64,000 nt of DNA from Agelas oroides (GCA_949130485.1 OX422193.1:517501-581500); one strand, 5' to 3'; shown: positions 1 to 47,325, numbered from the stretch's first letter. Made by a program: numbers and translations. Notes: generated by a model from the sequence alone, not told the origin.

Positions 1-489
1 ATTCATGATTTACACAATAAAACTGTGTACAACCTTGCTGTCAAGAAACTATACTATACCTGTTATTTGTGTTGCAATACGAATATTTTATAGCCGGACT
101 ACTCGTGTGAATATCTGCTAAAGGTAGTAAGGTACGCTGATATATAACCTCCCCAATCCCATGTTTTGGCACATACCTTCAGTTCGCTTTATTTATTTTG
201 GAAGAACGAAAGTCATAGAAACTATTGTAACTGTAGTTTACAAACAAGGTCACTTGGTTCTTGGATTTCAGCAATCAGCATACCTAAAGTTACCTATACA
301 GCTGTATGCATGTCAGCTATGTTGTGTGTAGTCTGATTATACAGTAGTAGCCACCTGTGCCCGCCAGGGTTGTTTGTAATTGAATACCCAAACGTATTGA
401 CTACATAATGATTATAGTCTAATTGATATTTTCACTTCACAGCATATGCTGTAATTTGTAATGTTGAAACAAATAGTCATTGTTTGCAG

Positions 490-698
490 TGGGTAGTAAT
501 CACTGTACCATGCTGGTTGTGACAAAACTATTGTCAGGTGAGGACTATGCTGTGTCAGCACACTCAGTCGACCACATGCTGTTCAAGCAACATTTAGTCA
601 AGCTGGAAGAATTCTACGACCTGATTAATCCCGCTTGCTGCTACATGACCACGAGATACTTTTTCTTGAAACTACTTCAGGACTACTTTGACCTGTAA
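490..698 (+). CDS. 3'-terminal exon of an unrecognised gene (partial)
   Basis: An open frame follows a plausible acceptor (TTTGCAG at 483-489) and runs about 69 codons to TAA at 696-698. It contains ATG codons, but the frame is open back to the acceptor, so I read it as a last exon rather than a complete small gene. The peptide is rich in Leu, Tyr and Phe near its end (LLQDYFDL terminus) and shows no signal peptide, membrane span or domain that I recognise. An AATAAA lies about 80 bases after the stop, which supports a real 3' end. Upstream exons, if any, lie left of the window or are too short for me to identify in 1-480. It could also be a chance open frame. Confidence 0.4.
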
Positions 699-776
699 TT
701 TAACAATGTGATTCTTAATTTTGTGATCTTTTTGTAACCTTGTTAATTGTAATGATAGCCTTGAGTAATTGTAATC

Positions 777-782
777 AATAAA
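777..782 (+). terminator. AATAAA poly(A) signal
   Basis: AATAAA stands about 80 bases after the TAA at 698, at a usual 3' UTR distance. It supports 490-698 being the last exon of a gene on this strand. Confidence 0.5.
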
Positions 783-3523
783 ACCAAGCCAGAACTCAAA
801 TACCACAACACTGGTGCCCTCCTTCACTCGTTAGTGTCAGTTGAGCTGGGTTGCCTCTCCAATGTTGTGTACTACAGCTTCAGTAGGTGGGCTCATTGAA
901 AAAAAGTGATGGGTATAATATATGAGAGTGGGATACATTTATACAATGTGTAGGTACATAAGGTATGAAGGTGTGATTGCAAAACACAAGAGCTTAGAAG
1001 CAGTAATGGGATGTTGCTGGATGATTAGTCTTCGTACCTCATGTACCTAGACATTGTAGAAATGTACATGATAATATACCCCTCCACTATAGCCATCATG
1101 TTAGTTGGCACATGTCACACTTATTTGTGGGTGCATGGGTATAACTACAAACTTGTATATTGTTGGCTTCTGAAATCGTATCACATCTTAGATAGTGGGT
1201 AGTAGCTTACTATGATTGTGCCCACAGTACAGAATTGTGGTGCCAATGTTTCGTACACATATATATAGGTGGCTTATTCTGAGGTGTGGTCGAAATCCCT
1301 TGTCATTGCATAAGGTATGAAAAAGAAACATTTTAAGAATGTTGTGAACTTTTGAGATCACACATTTGTGATTGGCACATGCATGTAACACTTAGCTGAA
1401 CTCCCTCCCATTGATGGTTTCATGTTTACATACTCCAGGGCTGATATGTAATGATGTGATTTATTTCGCTAGTGTATATGTTTATAGACTAAAACATTAG
1501 CATGTAATTCCTTTTCGCTAGTGTATGTTTACAGGCTGACATATGTTCCAGGGCTGATGTGGGTGCCAGGAGAGCACTTATGCACACTTGCAGATATTGA
1601 AAAACAGCCACTTTATTTATATTGTTCCAAGTCTAAATCACACCTCGAGATGCTCACAACTAATAGAGTTTAGTGCTGTAGACTAAGCTCTTATACCTTG
1701 GGTGTATAGCTATAGGTAGGTTGTATTTCAGTATTGAATGGTTCCACATTGCTGATCTAAAAACAAACATGTGACAGTGTCACTGATAAAATACCTATGT
1801 GTGTAGCTGTTGACAACTCACTAGTTCCAATGGTAACAAACCCCACCTAGCATGTTGTTTGGGCACCATTCTACATATATCAGATTCAGGGTACAAGTGA
1901 ACCTCACTAGTTTTACCTCAGCACAATTTTTTATTGTTGTGTTGGTTGTTGTTTTGTGTGTAGTGCAGTATATCTATTATGTGCTGTGGTATTTTACCAC
2001 AAGCTGCAGCCCTGATGTTGTAGTTCTAGTTGCTGTTTGCTGTACCAAAAATGTGGACTACATTTTCAGAGTGCATGCCATGAATTGTTGTTATGAGACA
2101 AACTGATTCCCCAATATTTGCAAAGCCAAACATGACCTTATATAGTCATATTGAGGTGTGTGACTGTTTGGTGTTGTGCTGCACAGACAATCTTATCAAC
2201 AAATCTTGAGTCTGGGTTATGTAGTACAAAGTGAGGTATATCAAAAATCGATCAGTACCACTAGGCTGTACAAGTAAACAATCCCCAGTAAATATGAAAC
2301 CATTCAGTACAAGTGTACCTAGCCTGGGAAAATGCCATAGTAACAAATATTATTACTGCATGATTGATGAGGGAACTATATCCATTACACTGTGGGAATT
2401 GTATACTCTACCTGTCATAAAATAAACATTTGGTTAAAAACATGTTTACTATCAGTGTAGATTGAATAAACACTGTCACAAACAGAATTGTGGCCCTAAA
2501 GTGCTCCCTCTAAGCAAACTCAAAGCACTGTGTACAAACTTGGTCATGTAGCATTAGATTGTTACGTGGGTGTGGAGTAGCCTTGTTCCCTGGCCTCCCC
2601 CATTTCTTACTTTTTTATTTAATTTTTGTACACAATAAAAATACAGAAGAGTGGCAAATATTGTGAAAGTGCTGGGAATATCTATGATGTGAATGATGTC
2701 AGGTGGATATGGGTTGGACATAGGGAAAGATGGTCCACATTGAAATAATGTATTATTATCATTGAATGCTCTAGGCAAGACCACAGATGCAAAATGAAGA
2801 ATAAAAAAAAAACGAGATCTGGGAATGAGGCTAAGTGGAGAATGCTGAAACTTAATGACTTTAACCTGGGCCAGAATCCAAATTGGGTTCTGTGTAAATG
2901 TTCTTATAATCACTGGTTTATGTAGACTCAGGATGTGGGTTGTGTACAGAAAATGTGTGCGTGCCTTTTGTTTGTAAGATTGTTGTCAACATTCATGACC
3001 TCATGCAGCTGTAAAAGTGCTAGCTATGTACATGCATTATGAGCTAAACTGCATGCCTTTAGCAGGTTGTGATGACTAGGGTCATAATAACATGCAAACT
3101 TTAAAATGCATGTTAACCTGTACTTATGTGTTGTTAAGCATATTTTAAGTGCAATTCAATATTAAGCTCTGGTTGCGTGTGGTCACAGCGTAACTCTAAA
3201 TAAAGTAAACACTGAATGCACCTTGCTTTTAGGTGTATTTTGCTGTTAGGCACTTATTTCCTTCTAGTGGAGATATAAGTGTGCGCTTAACAATGTGCAA
3301 GTATGGGTTATTATAGGCATTATTTTGGTCACTGCCTTACTAATATTAAACATGGGGAGTCCTGCTGCATGCTTTAGACTATAAACAACTTGCCAGAACA
3401 CTAGTAAAGATAGTCTGTAATGGCCCTATGTACACATCCTACTAGTTAGTGAGTTGTAACTTTACTCTGTGTCTTTTACTCTGTGTTTATTAACAGCTAT
3501 ATAGCTATTTTAAAGCTGGAGGG
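783..3523. other. Intergenic region upstream of gene A
   Basis: No coding exon was recognised. Blocks at about 825-880 and 1500-1850 match blocks at 23760-23825 and 26600-26890 upstream of gene B, so the tandem duplication that made A and B includes kilobases of upstream DNA. A repeat with TAGCC..GGCTA ends occupies 2578-2833. The 60 bases before the gene A start share the words TACTCTGTGTTT and AAAGCTGGAG with the same place before gene B, making this the likely promoter and 5' UTR. Confidence 0.5.
2578..2833. repeat. TAGCC..GGCTA inverted-repeat element
   Basis: It starts TAGCCTTGTTCCCTGGCC and ends CTGGGAATGAGGCTA, which are approximate reverse complements. The same ends recur at 8444-8483, 13033-13423 and 15367-15464, so this is a dispersed non-autonomous family. 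No coding capacity is seen. Confidence 0.55.
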
Positions 3524-19637
<16,114 letters not shown>

Positions 19638-20249
19638 AGTGCAGATATGCTCTATGCACTGCACGAGTGTAATATCACACATTTTCTGAATATTGTTTTG
19701 TAGACAGTTAGTGTATCCAACAACTTTTGCAGGCTTTTGTACTTGTTCTTAAAATCTAATTTGTACTGCTACCTGTTGTTTTTAGCTGATTTCAAGCAGG
19801 TGTGTTTAGATTCTTAAAATTGTGTGCACACTAAAATTTACACACACCCTAAAGTCACCAAACAATGTTTTGCTTTATCTGACTGCATATATGCAATTCT
19901 GTGACTATTAGTTGATTGCACTTTTGCAAGCACAAAATGTTAAAAGTAGTAATTCAGTGTAAACAAGTAGCTATTAGAGTATGATGAAACTACTTTTAAT
20001 AGCTTTTGTGACAAAACACATTGGTTCAAAGGTTTATACAAAGCTCAAAACTAATACAGCATGCACATCGTGCAAACAAAGCAGACAGCACAAAGAATTG
20101 AAAGAAACACAGTCAACAAAAGGAAGTCGAAGAATATAGTACGTGCTGCACGCATGCGCAGTAATGCGGTGTGCAATACTGGGGAGCTGGAGTGGGAATG
20201 AGACATACACTTTGACGTCATGTGCGCACTCAATTAACTGTGCCGCTAT
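19638..20249. other. 3' flank of gene A with CRE and NRF1-like sites
   Basis: No AATAAA was found close after the gene A stop. At 20151-20160 stands CGCATGCGCA (NRF1-like), and at 20213-20220 a perfect CRE palindrome TGACGTCA. These sit immediately left of the insertion at 20250 and look like a small promoter rather than a 3' UTR. No coding exon is seen. Confidence 0.4.
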
Positions 20250-20689
20250 GGGGCGCACTAAGTTCACAACATCTGGTGCCCATGACGTAATTGCAATTAC
20301 ATCACCACAGAAGAATGACCTTTGTACCGAAGAGCTACGAGATAGAGCATAAACTTGCCAAGTAGGTCAGTCTACCACTAAAAGCTAGATTCGGGTTGTT
20401 TATTTTTTAGTTAGAGAAAGGGGACTCTGGAGCTGACTCTGGCATAAATTTCACCTTGGGAGGCTGTTCTAGTCTTGGATGAAAGTCCATGCTGACATCA
20501 GCCTGGTATGCTTTTATGAATACACCATCTGGAGCTATCTGCAAGTGAGCTATATACTGCTGAGGGAGGCATACATAGCTAACACTAGAAATTATATAAG
20601 TGGAACCTCAGGTGATTCTGACAAGTGCATGCAACAACTTCATTCAAGTTCACATACAAGGCAATGCGTGATGTGGAAGACCTCCCCCT

Positions 20690-20800
20690 CCCACACACAC
20701 ACACACGTGCACAACACACATGCATGTACACACACATGCACACACACACATGCACACACACACACACACATGCACAACACACATGCACGTACACACACGA
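20690..20800. repeat. (CA)n microsatellite
   Basis: An imperfect ACACAC/GCACAC tract with interspersed ATGCA inside the Mutator-like element. The His/Thr-rich and Cys/Val-rich open frames here are products of the repeat. Confidence 0.9.
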
Positions 20801-21037
20801 GCACCTATGTTGAGACTTTTTTTCCTAAGATCATATGATACACAAAACTGTAGCCTCGTTGCCAGGCCCCTGTTCAGCTTTCCATCACTTTCAGTACATA
20901 CTGCAAGAACTAAAATGCAGTCTGAGAGCAGGGCTACACCAACTCTTCATAAAATTAAAGGGAGCATAATCAACAGAACTATTCGGGTGTTTTATTGCTA
21001 AGCCGCACAAATTAAGAATTCTGATCTTGAACTGTCA

Positions 21038-21408
21038 TAGTCTCGGAACCAGACCCTCGAAAAATCGAAAAGGAGGGTCTGGTAAATCGGATGGGGTGGA
21101 AGTGTACACTGCGGAATGTTAGGAATTTTATTAATTGCTGAACCTTCCGTAGCCAGTAGAGCTTTCGGCTGAACCAGATACTCGCAAAAGCGTTCTAATC
21201 TTTCCCGCTTGGTGTTTACAGCTTTCTAAAACGAAGCAAAAAGCGAAGATGGCTCTCGTGTGGTTAGCATTCCAATAAACGCACATCAGAATGTTAATCA
21301 AAAGCCAATCGGAAGTGCGCCTGCATACCGGGCGCAGTGTACACTTCCACCCCATCCGAAATACCAGACCCTCCTTTTCGATTTTTCGAGGGTCTGGTTC
21401 CGAGACTA
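21038..21408. mobile_element. Nested MITE with 9 bp target duplication
   Basis: Inverted ends of about 85 bp start TAGTCTCGGAACCAGACCCT. The flanks are exact copies of GAACTGTCA (21029-21037 and 21409-21417). The 9 bp duplication again points to the Mutator superfamily. It inserted after the host element, since it lies inside it. Confidence 0.85.
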
Positions 21409-22851
21409 GAACTGTCAGACGTAGCCTGCATACTCTCCATACAAAGCAGCTGCAGAAATAATGAACACCAAACATTATCCTAACAGGGTGATCCTCATTA
21501 CCAGCCCTTCTCCCACACATGAACTATACAGAATAAAAACAAAGGGAGTGGAAACAAATTCTAAGGCCTTCATAATTGGATAGATCTGGATCACAGAACT
21601 ATTTTACATCACATTTGGCATACTAAGCTATAGTTGCATCAGAGGCACTGGATGTGTGGGCTTGCATACAGTGAAAACAACCTAAACTTCAGACTTGTAG
21701 GTATTCTACAAAAACTTGACACTGTCAGAGAAGGTATTTTGTTAGAACTGGTTTTGAACAATAATTATGCCACTTGGGCCAACTAGAGGCGAAAATTTAT
21801 TCTCGGACTATACATTCTCGGATCCCAGACTTCAAAGATCTAAGCGTGGTAACAACAGTGCCAGATCATCAGAGCAACAAGATATGCAGGCACTGGGATA
21901 GTTTTCGATACCCGAGACTATTGTAGTACGCGGGGATAGAAAATCACGTCCGAAAATACATTGTAAAACAATGAATAACTTTTTTCCGCCTCCTCCAGAA
22001 AGGAAAGACAACAGTTCTTGCCCTTCCATTGGCTTTGCATACGAGCCCATACCATGCTGCAGCAGTTACAATATTTGGCTAACGACAAAATAATACATGG
22101 TTATCAGACTTGTCCACTAGTAGAATCTTTTTTCCGAGAATAGGTGCTTGAATGGATGTAATGTTTCGTTTGCTGAATCCCGGTTAGAAGACTGTTTGGA
22201 GTTGAATTTCAGGTATGTTGATTATCAAACATTAGCGCACCTATCCTACAGTTCTTGTGTCTGCTGGATATCTGTGCGCGCAACAAGAGCGAAACATTTC
22301 TTAACTGTCCGAGTATCGATTAACACCTCTATACCTAAAAGATTTCAGATCAACTGTGGCATTGACCTTTGCTACATCAAAAGTGCTGTATCTGAGACAT
22401 TGCCCTCATCCTCATAATTATGAAAACTGTGTGACATTCAAGGTGGTCTGCAATTCACATCACAAATTACTTCAACAACAAGCAACAAAGTTGGAGGTGG
22501 AGGCACGGACGTGAGGCTTTTAAATGCTTAATAACCCTCAAGTGTCCAATGCAGATCCCACTTCTGTTGGTTGAGACAGTTTCCAAGGGTTTATGGACTT
22601 TCATCCAAGACTAGAACAGCCTCCCAAGGTGAAATAAAATTTATATGCCAGAGTCAGCTCCAGAGTCCCCTTTCTCTAACTAAAATATAAACAACCGAAT
22701 CTAGCCTTTTCTAAGTGGTAGACTGACCTCGTCCAGTGCCTTGGCAAGTTATGCTCTATCTCGTAGCTCTTCGGTACAAAGGTCATTCTTCTGTGGTGAT
22801 GTAATTGAAATTACGTCATGGGCACCAGATGTTGTGAACTTAGTGCGCCCC

Positions 22852-23875
22852 GTGCAGCTATACTGAAGGCTGAGCAGCTACCGAGGATAATCGATATTCA
22901 GCAACGTGGCTAGGCTGTCAGTTATTTGATGAAAGAAATCTGTCAGTGTAAGTTAAACAAGATTGCATAGCCATCATGGCATCAGTAAGTCTTCATGACT
23001 AAGTAGTGCATGCATCAAAGGCTTGACTTCACCCCAGGAAGAGCTCCTATATCAGAATTTACATTTCAGACCTTCTGCATAATTTGCAATGCTCTTTAAT
23101 ATATAGCATGCAAGATGTAAGCAACTGCACATTGAACAGATGGTTGCCTGAGTGGAACAGAACAAGATAAAAACTGGGCTAATTAGGATAGTTACAGCCG
23201 CATGCTTGTACATGGTGGCTCAGTGCATATGTGTCTTTTAAAATCTATGCTCACCTTGGAGTGTACTATATATACACTGCACTGGTCAATGAGCCGCCCT
23301 GACAATGCCAAACAGTGTATAAAGTTGCACTCTGATGTTGAGCAATGAAACATGTCTACTAAGTGTTATAAAGAGTCACTGAATGCGTATGTAATCTTTT
23401 AAAAGTGTATCCCTGGGTAATGAACTTCAGTTGCAGTTTCTCAAAAAGGAGGGTAAGATGTACACCCTATGAAAAAAGATGATAATTTGTGTACTCTACA
23501 TGTAAAAATGAAGTCTTTCAGTGGCTTTTCAGTGGCTGCTGCATAAATGAAGAGAAGGCTATCTGTTACCAACTTGAGCTCACAAAATAGCTTGCAGATG
23601 TTTCTACTGAATGCTCAAGTTGTCATCAGTGCGAAAGACGACTGGAGCATTCAGTCGAAATGTCGGCAAGTTTTTTTCCGAGCTCAAGCTGGTAACAGAT
23701 AACCTTCTCTTCAAAAATGAAATCATTACTCTACACAGCAAAAAAATTGTAACTGTACCTGCCTCCACTTGTTAAATTCACTGTGCTGCCTCTCCAATGT
23801 TTTGTACTACAGCTTCAGTAGGTGGGTCTACATTTATTCAAAATCAAGCATATAAGCTCATGTAAATGAGGTTAT
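22852..23875. other. Intergenic region with a possible stranded first exon
   Basis: Near 22976 an ATG in good context is followed by ATGGCATCA|GTAAGT, which looks like a very short first coding exon with a consensus donor, but no downstream partner was found before gene B. A large imperfect hairpin spans 23548-23713. From about 23757 the sequence matches the region near 825 upstream of gene A. Confidence 0.35.
23548..23713. repeat. Imperfect hairpin
   Basis: GAAGAGAAGGCTATCTGTTACCA pairs with the complement at 23685-23713, and an inner pair around GAATGCTC pairs with GAGCATTC. It resembles a small foldback element. Confidence 0.65.
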
Positions 23876-26180
23876 GGGTCATTCCATGTCAAATCAACAC
23901 AAAAAAATCCTTACCCTCACCGATTTGAATGAAACTTGGTTTTTACACAGTGTCTGTTGAGATATTAACCCACAGTGAATTTCAGCATTCTGCAGTGTAT
24001 GGGTTCAGAGTTAGAACCAGACGAAAAATTGATTTTTCGGAAATTTTTAGCTTACCTATTGTTACTAAATCAACCATAACTTTGAGTGAGATTAACTTTA
24101 TGACCTACAATTTACATCACTTGTAGCTCACAAAATTTCCTTTCGTTTAATATAATTAACAAGTATATCCCATAAAGTTTGGGTCAAAGGTCGTCATTAG
24201 TGCACTTTGACCTTTGCTATCTCAAAAACAAATATTTTAATTCGGATTAATTTTTTTCCAAATGTTGTTTGGGTCCTTCTCTCCAAGTGGTATTAAAATG
24301 GTTTTGGGACTGACATGGGATTGGGAGATATGTGACAGAATGTAATGGCAGTTAGGGGAGATGTATTGTAAAGCATTCCTGTACTTACCTGATGGTGGTT
24401 CATTTTGATTGGTATGGTGGTGGATACCTTTGCAAACATGACACGACAAAATATCCATGATTCCATGGTTGGTATGTAATGTCCAAGTAGTGGTTGCCAT
24501 GGTTACTAGGTCAGTTGTCTCCTCTAGTGAGCAGTTGTGTGGAGAAGGGTGAACAGGGAATAATCTAACACCAGACATGTCTCAAACACCATGTCAGATG
24601 TGTGACCACACCAACAAAATCAATTTTATATTTCATCGTGATTCAATTCGTCACAATTTCATGGGTGTAAGTGGTGGTGTAGTCTTGATACCAGGCCTGT
24701 GTTGCCTTAAGTTTCTATTTGCTTGCAATACACAATTACGAAGGGTAGTCATGTTGCTTTGAAATCAGGTGGATAGAGGTTAAGCACGCACAGGGTAGTG
24801 CCCGACCATAATATTTCATGCAGTAAGCAGTATTCATCCTGCTTTGCAAATGCTCCAGCTTCCAATGAACATTAGAGGAAAGGGCCTCGAGATCCTCACC
24901 CCTGCTCTCCCTGCCCCCCTCCAACTGTGTGTCTACCCTCTGTCTACCTGCTGCATGTGGTCAGATCTTCCAGACCTTCCCCCTCTGTATCACATTTTTG
25001 AATACTACATAGTTATGATGAAGAACATGTGCACTTACTTCACAAGAGCGGTTGCTGTTGACAACAAAGTCCACTTCTCAAAGAATTCAAACATAAACAG
25101 TAAGCAAGCAGCTAACCTTTCTAGAAATGTGAGAAGAACTTCACATCACAGGTAGTGCAGGCACCTTTTCCATGCAGGTGCTACGTACTTTGCCAAGCTT
25201 TAACTCACACTCGGTGCAAGTTTCAACTCAGACTCAGTGTCCGTGCAATTCAGCAAGGATCTTGCCTTCTAATACAGCTTTCTATCACCAGTAAGAACCC
25301 CTGCAGCAGTGATTGCAATTTTCCTAAGGTTCATGACATTATCACTCAGTAAGCTATCTCCAAATCCACCAAACTGAATCTTATTTAAAATCACTGTAGC
25401 TATCAACCAGCTAAATTTTATCCTCTCAAAATTTCCATCCCTATTGTATTACTGAAATGCAAACATTGTGGGGAGAGCCTGAGCATGTTGTAACAAAAAA
25501 AAGAGTGGTCATCATTTCCACATGCTCACTAGAGGAGACAACTGACCTAGTAACCATGGCAACCACTACTTGGACATTACATACCAACCATGGAATCATG
25601 GATATTTTGTCGTGTCATGTTTGCAAAGGTATCCACCACCATACCAATCAAAATGAACCACCATCAGGTAAGTATAGGAATATTTTACAATACATCTTCC
25701 CTAACTGCGATTACATTCTGTCACATATCTCCCAATCCCATGTCAGTCCCAAAACCATTTTATTACCACTTGGAGAGAAGGACCCAAACAACATTTGGAA
25801 AAAAATTAATCCGAATTAAAATATTTGTTTTTGAGATAGCAAAGGTCAAAGTGCACTAATAATGACCTTTGACCCGAACTTTATGGGATATACTTGTTAA
25901 TTGTATCAAACGAAAGGAAATTTTATGAGCTACAAGTGGTGTAAATTGTAGATCATAAAGTTAATCTCACTCAAAGTTATGGTTGATTTAGTAACAATAG
26001 GTAAGCTAAAAATTTCCGAAAAATCAATTTTTTGTCTGGTTCTAACTCTGAAGCCATACACTGCAGAACGCTGAAATTCACTGTGGGTTAATATCTCGAC
26101 AGACACTGTGTAAAAGCCAAGTTTTGTTCAAATCGGTGAGGGTAAGGATTTTTTTGTGTTGATTTGACATGGAATGACCC
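23876..26180. mobile_element. 2.3 kb transposon with about 700 bp inverted arms
   Basis: Ends GGGTCATTCCATGTCAAATC are inverted at 23876 and 26180, flanked by TTAT on both sides (23872-23875, 26181-26184). The arms (to about 24530 and from about 25520) match over most of their length. Each arm contains the same open frame, pointing inward to outward, with CHVCKGIHHHTNQN and then PPSG followed by a strong donor (GGTAAGTATAGG). On the minus strand this frame starts with a real ATG at 24578. A second frame starts at 24577 on the plus strand (MSQTPCQMCDHTN). These may be remnants of the element's own spliced gene. I cannot assign a superfamily. Confidence 0.75.
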
Positions 26181-27630
26181 TTATATGATCGGGATTAGAA
26201 GCTTAGTATAATATACTACAAAGCAAGTTGGTTGTTTTAACCATGAAGTGGATAGATACCCTGGTTGCAGACAAGCTGAAGAGACAGTGCTTGTATGGTT
26301 TAAGAGACTTGAAGCAAGCTGTTCCTGACAATCTTACATACTTCTGGCACCAATACTGAAGTGCAAGGTAAAAAAGAGATGAGCCTCTTAGTAACACTCT
26401 AAGAATGCTCTTGTGTTTTGCGATAACACATTCATGATTGGCACTTATTTTGGACCCTTTACATGCTGTTGGCGACTTTGCAGAACATCTAGGCCTATTT
26501 TTAAGGGAGATGTGCGTGGTTTGATTGATTGTTCATGCTGCAGGCCATGAATTTGTGTGTATATGTTGGTGGTTTCCGAGGTGCTTGTACAACATATTGA
26601 GATGATGATAGGTGCGCATGTTTACAGGTTGACATGTTCAGGGCTCATGTGGGGGCAGGAGAGTGTTTACACACACTTGCAGATATTGAAATAGGGATAG
26701 TTTCCACTTTCCATTGCATACTTTACAAAGAAAATTACCTTTTATAGGTTACGTATAGCTATAGATAGGTTGTGTTTGGACATTATCATTGTTGAATCGT
26801 TCCACAATGGTGATCCAACACAAGCACGTACGTGGTATTAAAATACCTATACGTGTAGCTGTTGTGAACTTGCTAGTTTCAATGGTAACAGAGCAAATTT
26901 GTTGGCAGTACAAAACAAAGTTTGGTAGCCATCATTCCTGCTCTATTTGTGACGATAGCAACGTATTCTATGTGCCTGTCATACACAATTGATTGTATAT
27001 GCCTGCTAAGAGCTGCACTCTGCATTGGTGTTGTACTTATATGCTCTTTCCAGTATAGGTCAACTAAATAGTTGTATTTTCTCCATGGATTGTGGCTGAT
27101 TCCTTAAGAAAACACATTAACATTAGCTTTTGAATATTGGCTTCACAAACATGTTTTGCTGCAGTTACACAAACAATCTACATTGCAAAGTGAAGTACAA
27201 TCGAATGATAATGGCTATATGACTGATTCAAGTGTACCTAGGCTGTTGAATATACACACTTAATGCCTGTAGAGATGAGGGAATATGTATATCCATTATG
27301 ACCACTGAGCACATGCATGCCATCTAGGGCCCATACATACAAACTCTCACATTATGGAACTTCATACAAAATGTGTTTGTAGTAACGACGTCCTGTATAT
27401 GTTAAGCATGTAATTTGGTAGTGCCTATTGTGTAAAACAAAGTTACAGTCATATGCTTTGAGTCAGTCACTAACATCTCGCAACTCACTAATATAATTAT
27501 ATAATATAGCGAGGGTTAATAACTGACCTAAGCAAACTACTAGCTGGAGTAAACCCCTGCAAGATTTTTGACCTGTTGTACTCTGTGTTTCACAGACTAA
27601 CTAAAGACTAACTAAACTAAAGCTGGAGAG
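26181..27630. other. Upstream region of gene B
   Basis: No coding exon seen. Sequence at 26600-26890 aligns with 1500-1850 upstream of gene A (for example TTGCAGATATTGAAA and GTGTAGCTGTTG). The last 50 bases hold TACTCTGTGTTT and AAAGCTGGAG, shared with gene A just before the start codon; this is the likely promoter and 5' UTR. A TATATA-rich stretch occurs around 27495-27510. Confidence 0.45.
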
Positions 27631-38494
<10,864 letters not shown>

Positions 38495-39090
38495 AGTACA
38501 CATGCATTTACAGAGCTGTAATTGTCACACAATTTCTGAATTTTGTTTTGTAGACAGTATAGTTATTGCACTAGATGTTTAGAGAAAAAAAAAAACCTTT
38601 TCAAGCTTTTCAAGCTTTTTGTAGTGAGGAAAGTGAAACGTGAACACTTTTTTTAGATTTGCACTGCTACTGTTGTCTTAAGCTGATTTCAAAAAGAGTG
38701 TGAATTTAGATTACATATACATTTATGCATACACAATTTTTACTTATACGTACACATACTGAAGTTGAAACTTGGTTACAGTTAATCTTGCAATAAATTA
38801 GTACGTATCATTGTCATCACTTCAAGACTATTATTAAGCAACGACTATTCACACTGCCTACTGAGAAATGAATAAAATGATAAAATCTTTATCATAGTTC
38901 AATGTCCATCAGCACACACTATCTCATACAAGAATACAAGATTTATAGCCCGAGACAATCAGTACAATTGTGTAATGGGGAAGAACAAACTACACTACTT
39001 AAACATGCATGCACAATATAGCTACAAGCTAATACAGCTATGTAGTATCTAGCTACTTGGATTTTCACAATCACACATGTTGGTATACAG
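38495..39090. other. Convergent 3' intergenic region between genes B and C
   Basis: About 600 bases separate the stops of B (+) and C (-). It holds two AATAAA sites for gene B and a poly(A) stretch at 38584-38596. I saw no minus-strand AATAAA for gene C here, so its 3' end may use a variant signal or overlap gene B. Confidence 0.5.
38792..38797 (+). terminator. AATAAA poly(A) signal of gene B
   Basis: First AATAAA after the gene B stop, about 300 bases downstream. Another AATAAA is at 38871-38876. Confidence 0.5.
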
Positions 39091-46586
<7,496 letters not shown>

Positions 46587-47325
46587 CTTCACCTGTACAA
46601 CACATGGGAAAGTTTTAGTCACAAATTTAACAATAAAGAGATTGTCTATAATTATGTGGCACATGGAGGTGTTTGCATGAAGGTCACAGACTCTGTACTA
46701 GTATGAATGAAGGTACCAGCTCTTGAATGTATCATGGTGTTTCCATACAGTTCCACACAAAATGGATTCTTATCGAGAACTCATGAAAATTAGAAGACAG
46801 CAAAGATTAACCATCTAACTTTGATCTCCAGTCATCTTTGCTTGAATGAATCATCTATGATGGGTACTAGATTACTGACATATGGATGCAACTGATTACA
46901 ACAACTATACATAGTATCCATCTTGCATAGGAAAAATATATATATCCCATGCAGGGCATACCATGCATATGTGCAATTCCAGTTGGTTTTGCAGAGGTAC
47001 AATTTGAAGTTGCTCAAGGTATGCCTCTTGTTAGGCTGCTATGAAATAACTTCATTTGCAGCTCCTGCATAGTCATAGATCTTGCAAGAAATCTCATCTG
47101 TATTATACCAGACTCCTTGGCAGATCATGCAGCTTCATGTTGGGACAAAAAGACTTTTCTATTTTGAACTTTTGTATACAACAACATGTTTACTATGTGG
47201 TATTCAACCATGTATAGAATCCCTAATAGCTGGGGAATACAGACTATGAATACTTGCATGTCTGCATTCATCTGCTAAATTTTATTAGTGAGAACTGAAA
47301 TGGAATGCATGCTGTTTCAATAATT

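Larger units (their letters stand above)
20250..22851. mobile_element. Mutator-like element with long terminal inverted repeats
   Basis: Inverted ends of about 245-260 bp (20250-20492 and 22593-22851) start GGGGCGCACTAAGTTCACAA. The flanks are GTGCCGCTAT (20240-20249) and GTGCAGCTAT (22852-22861), a 10 bp target duplication with one mismatch. Long inverted ends plus a 9-11 bp duplication is the Mutator superfamily pattern. I find no transposase inside; the 2.1 kb core holds a CA microsatellite, a TAGCC-type repeat and a nested element (21038-21408). It is probably non-autonomous. Confidence 0.8.

Noticed and set aside
1852-2425. Several short open frames in the gene A upstream region
   Set aside because: They have AT-rich composition, no splice context and no preserved frame in the matching gene B upstream DNA.
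20479-21001. His/Thr- and Cys/Val-rich open frames
   Set aside because: They are produced by the CA microsatellite inside the transposon.
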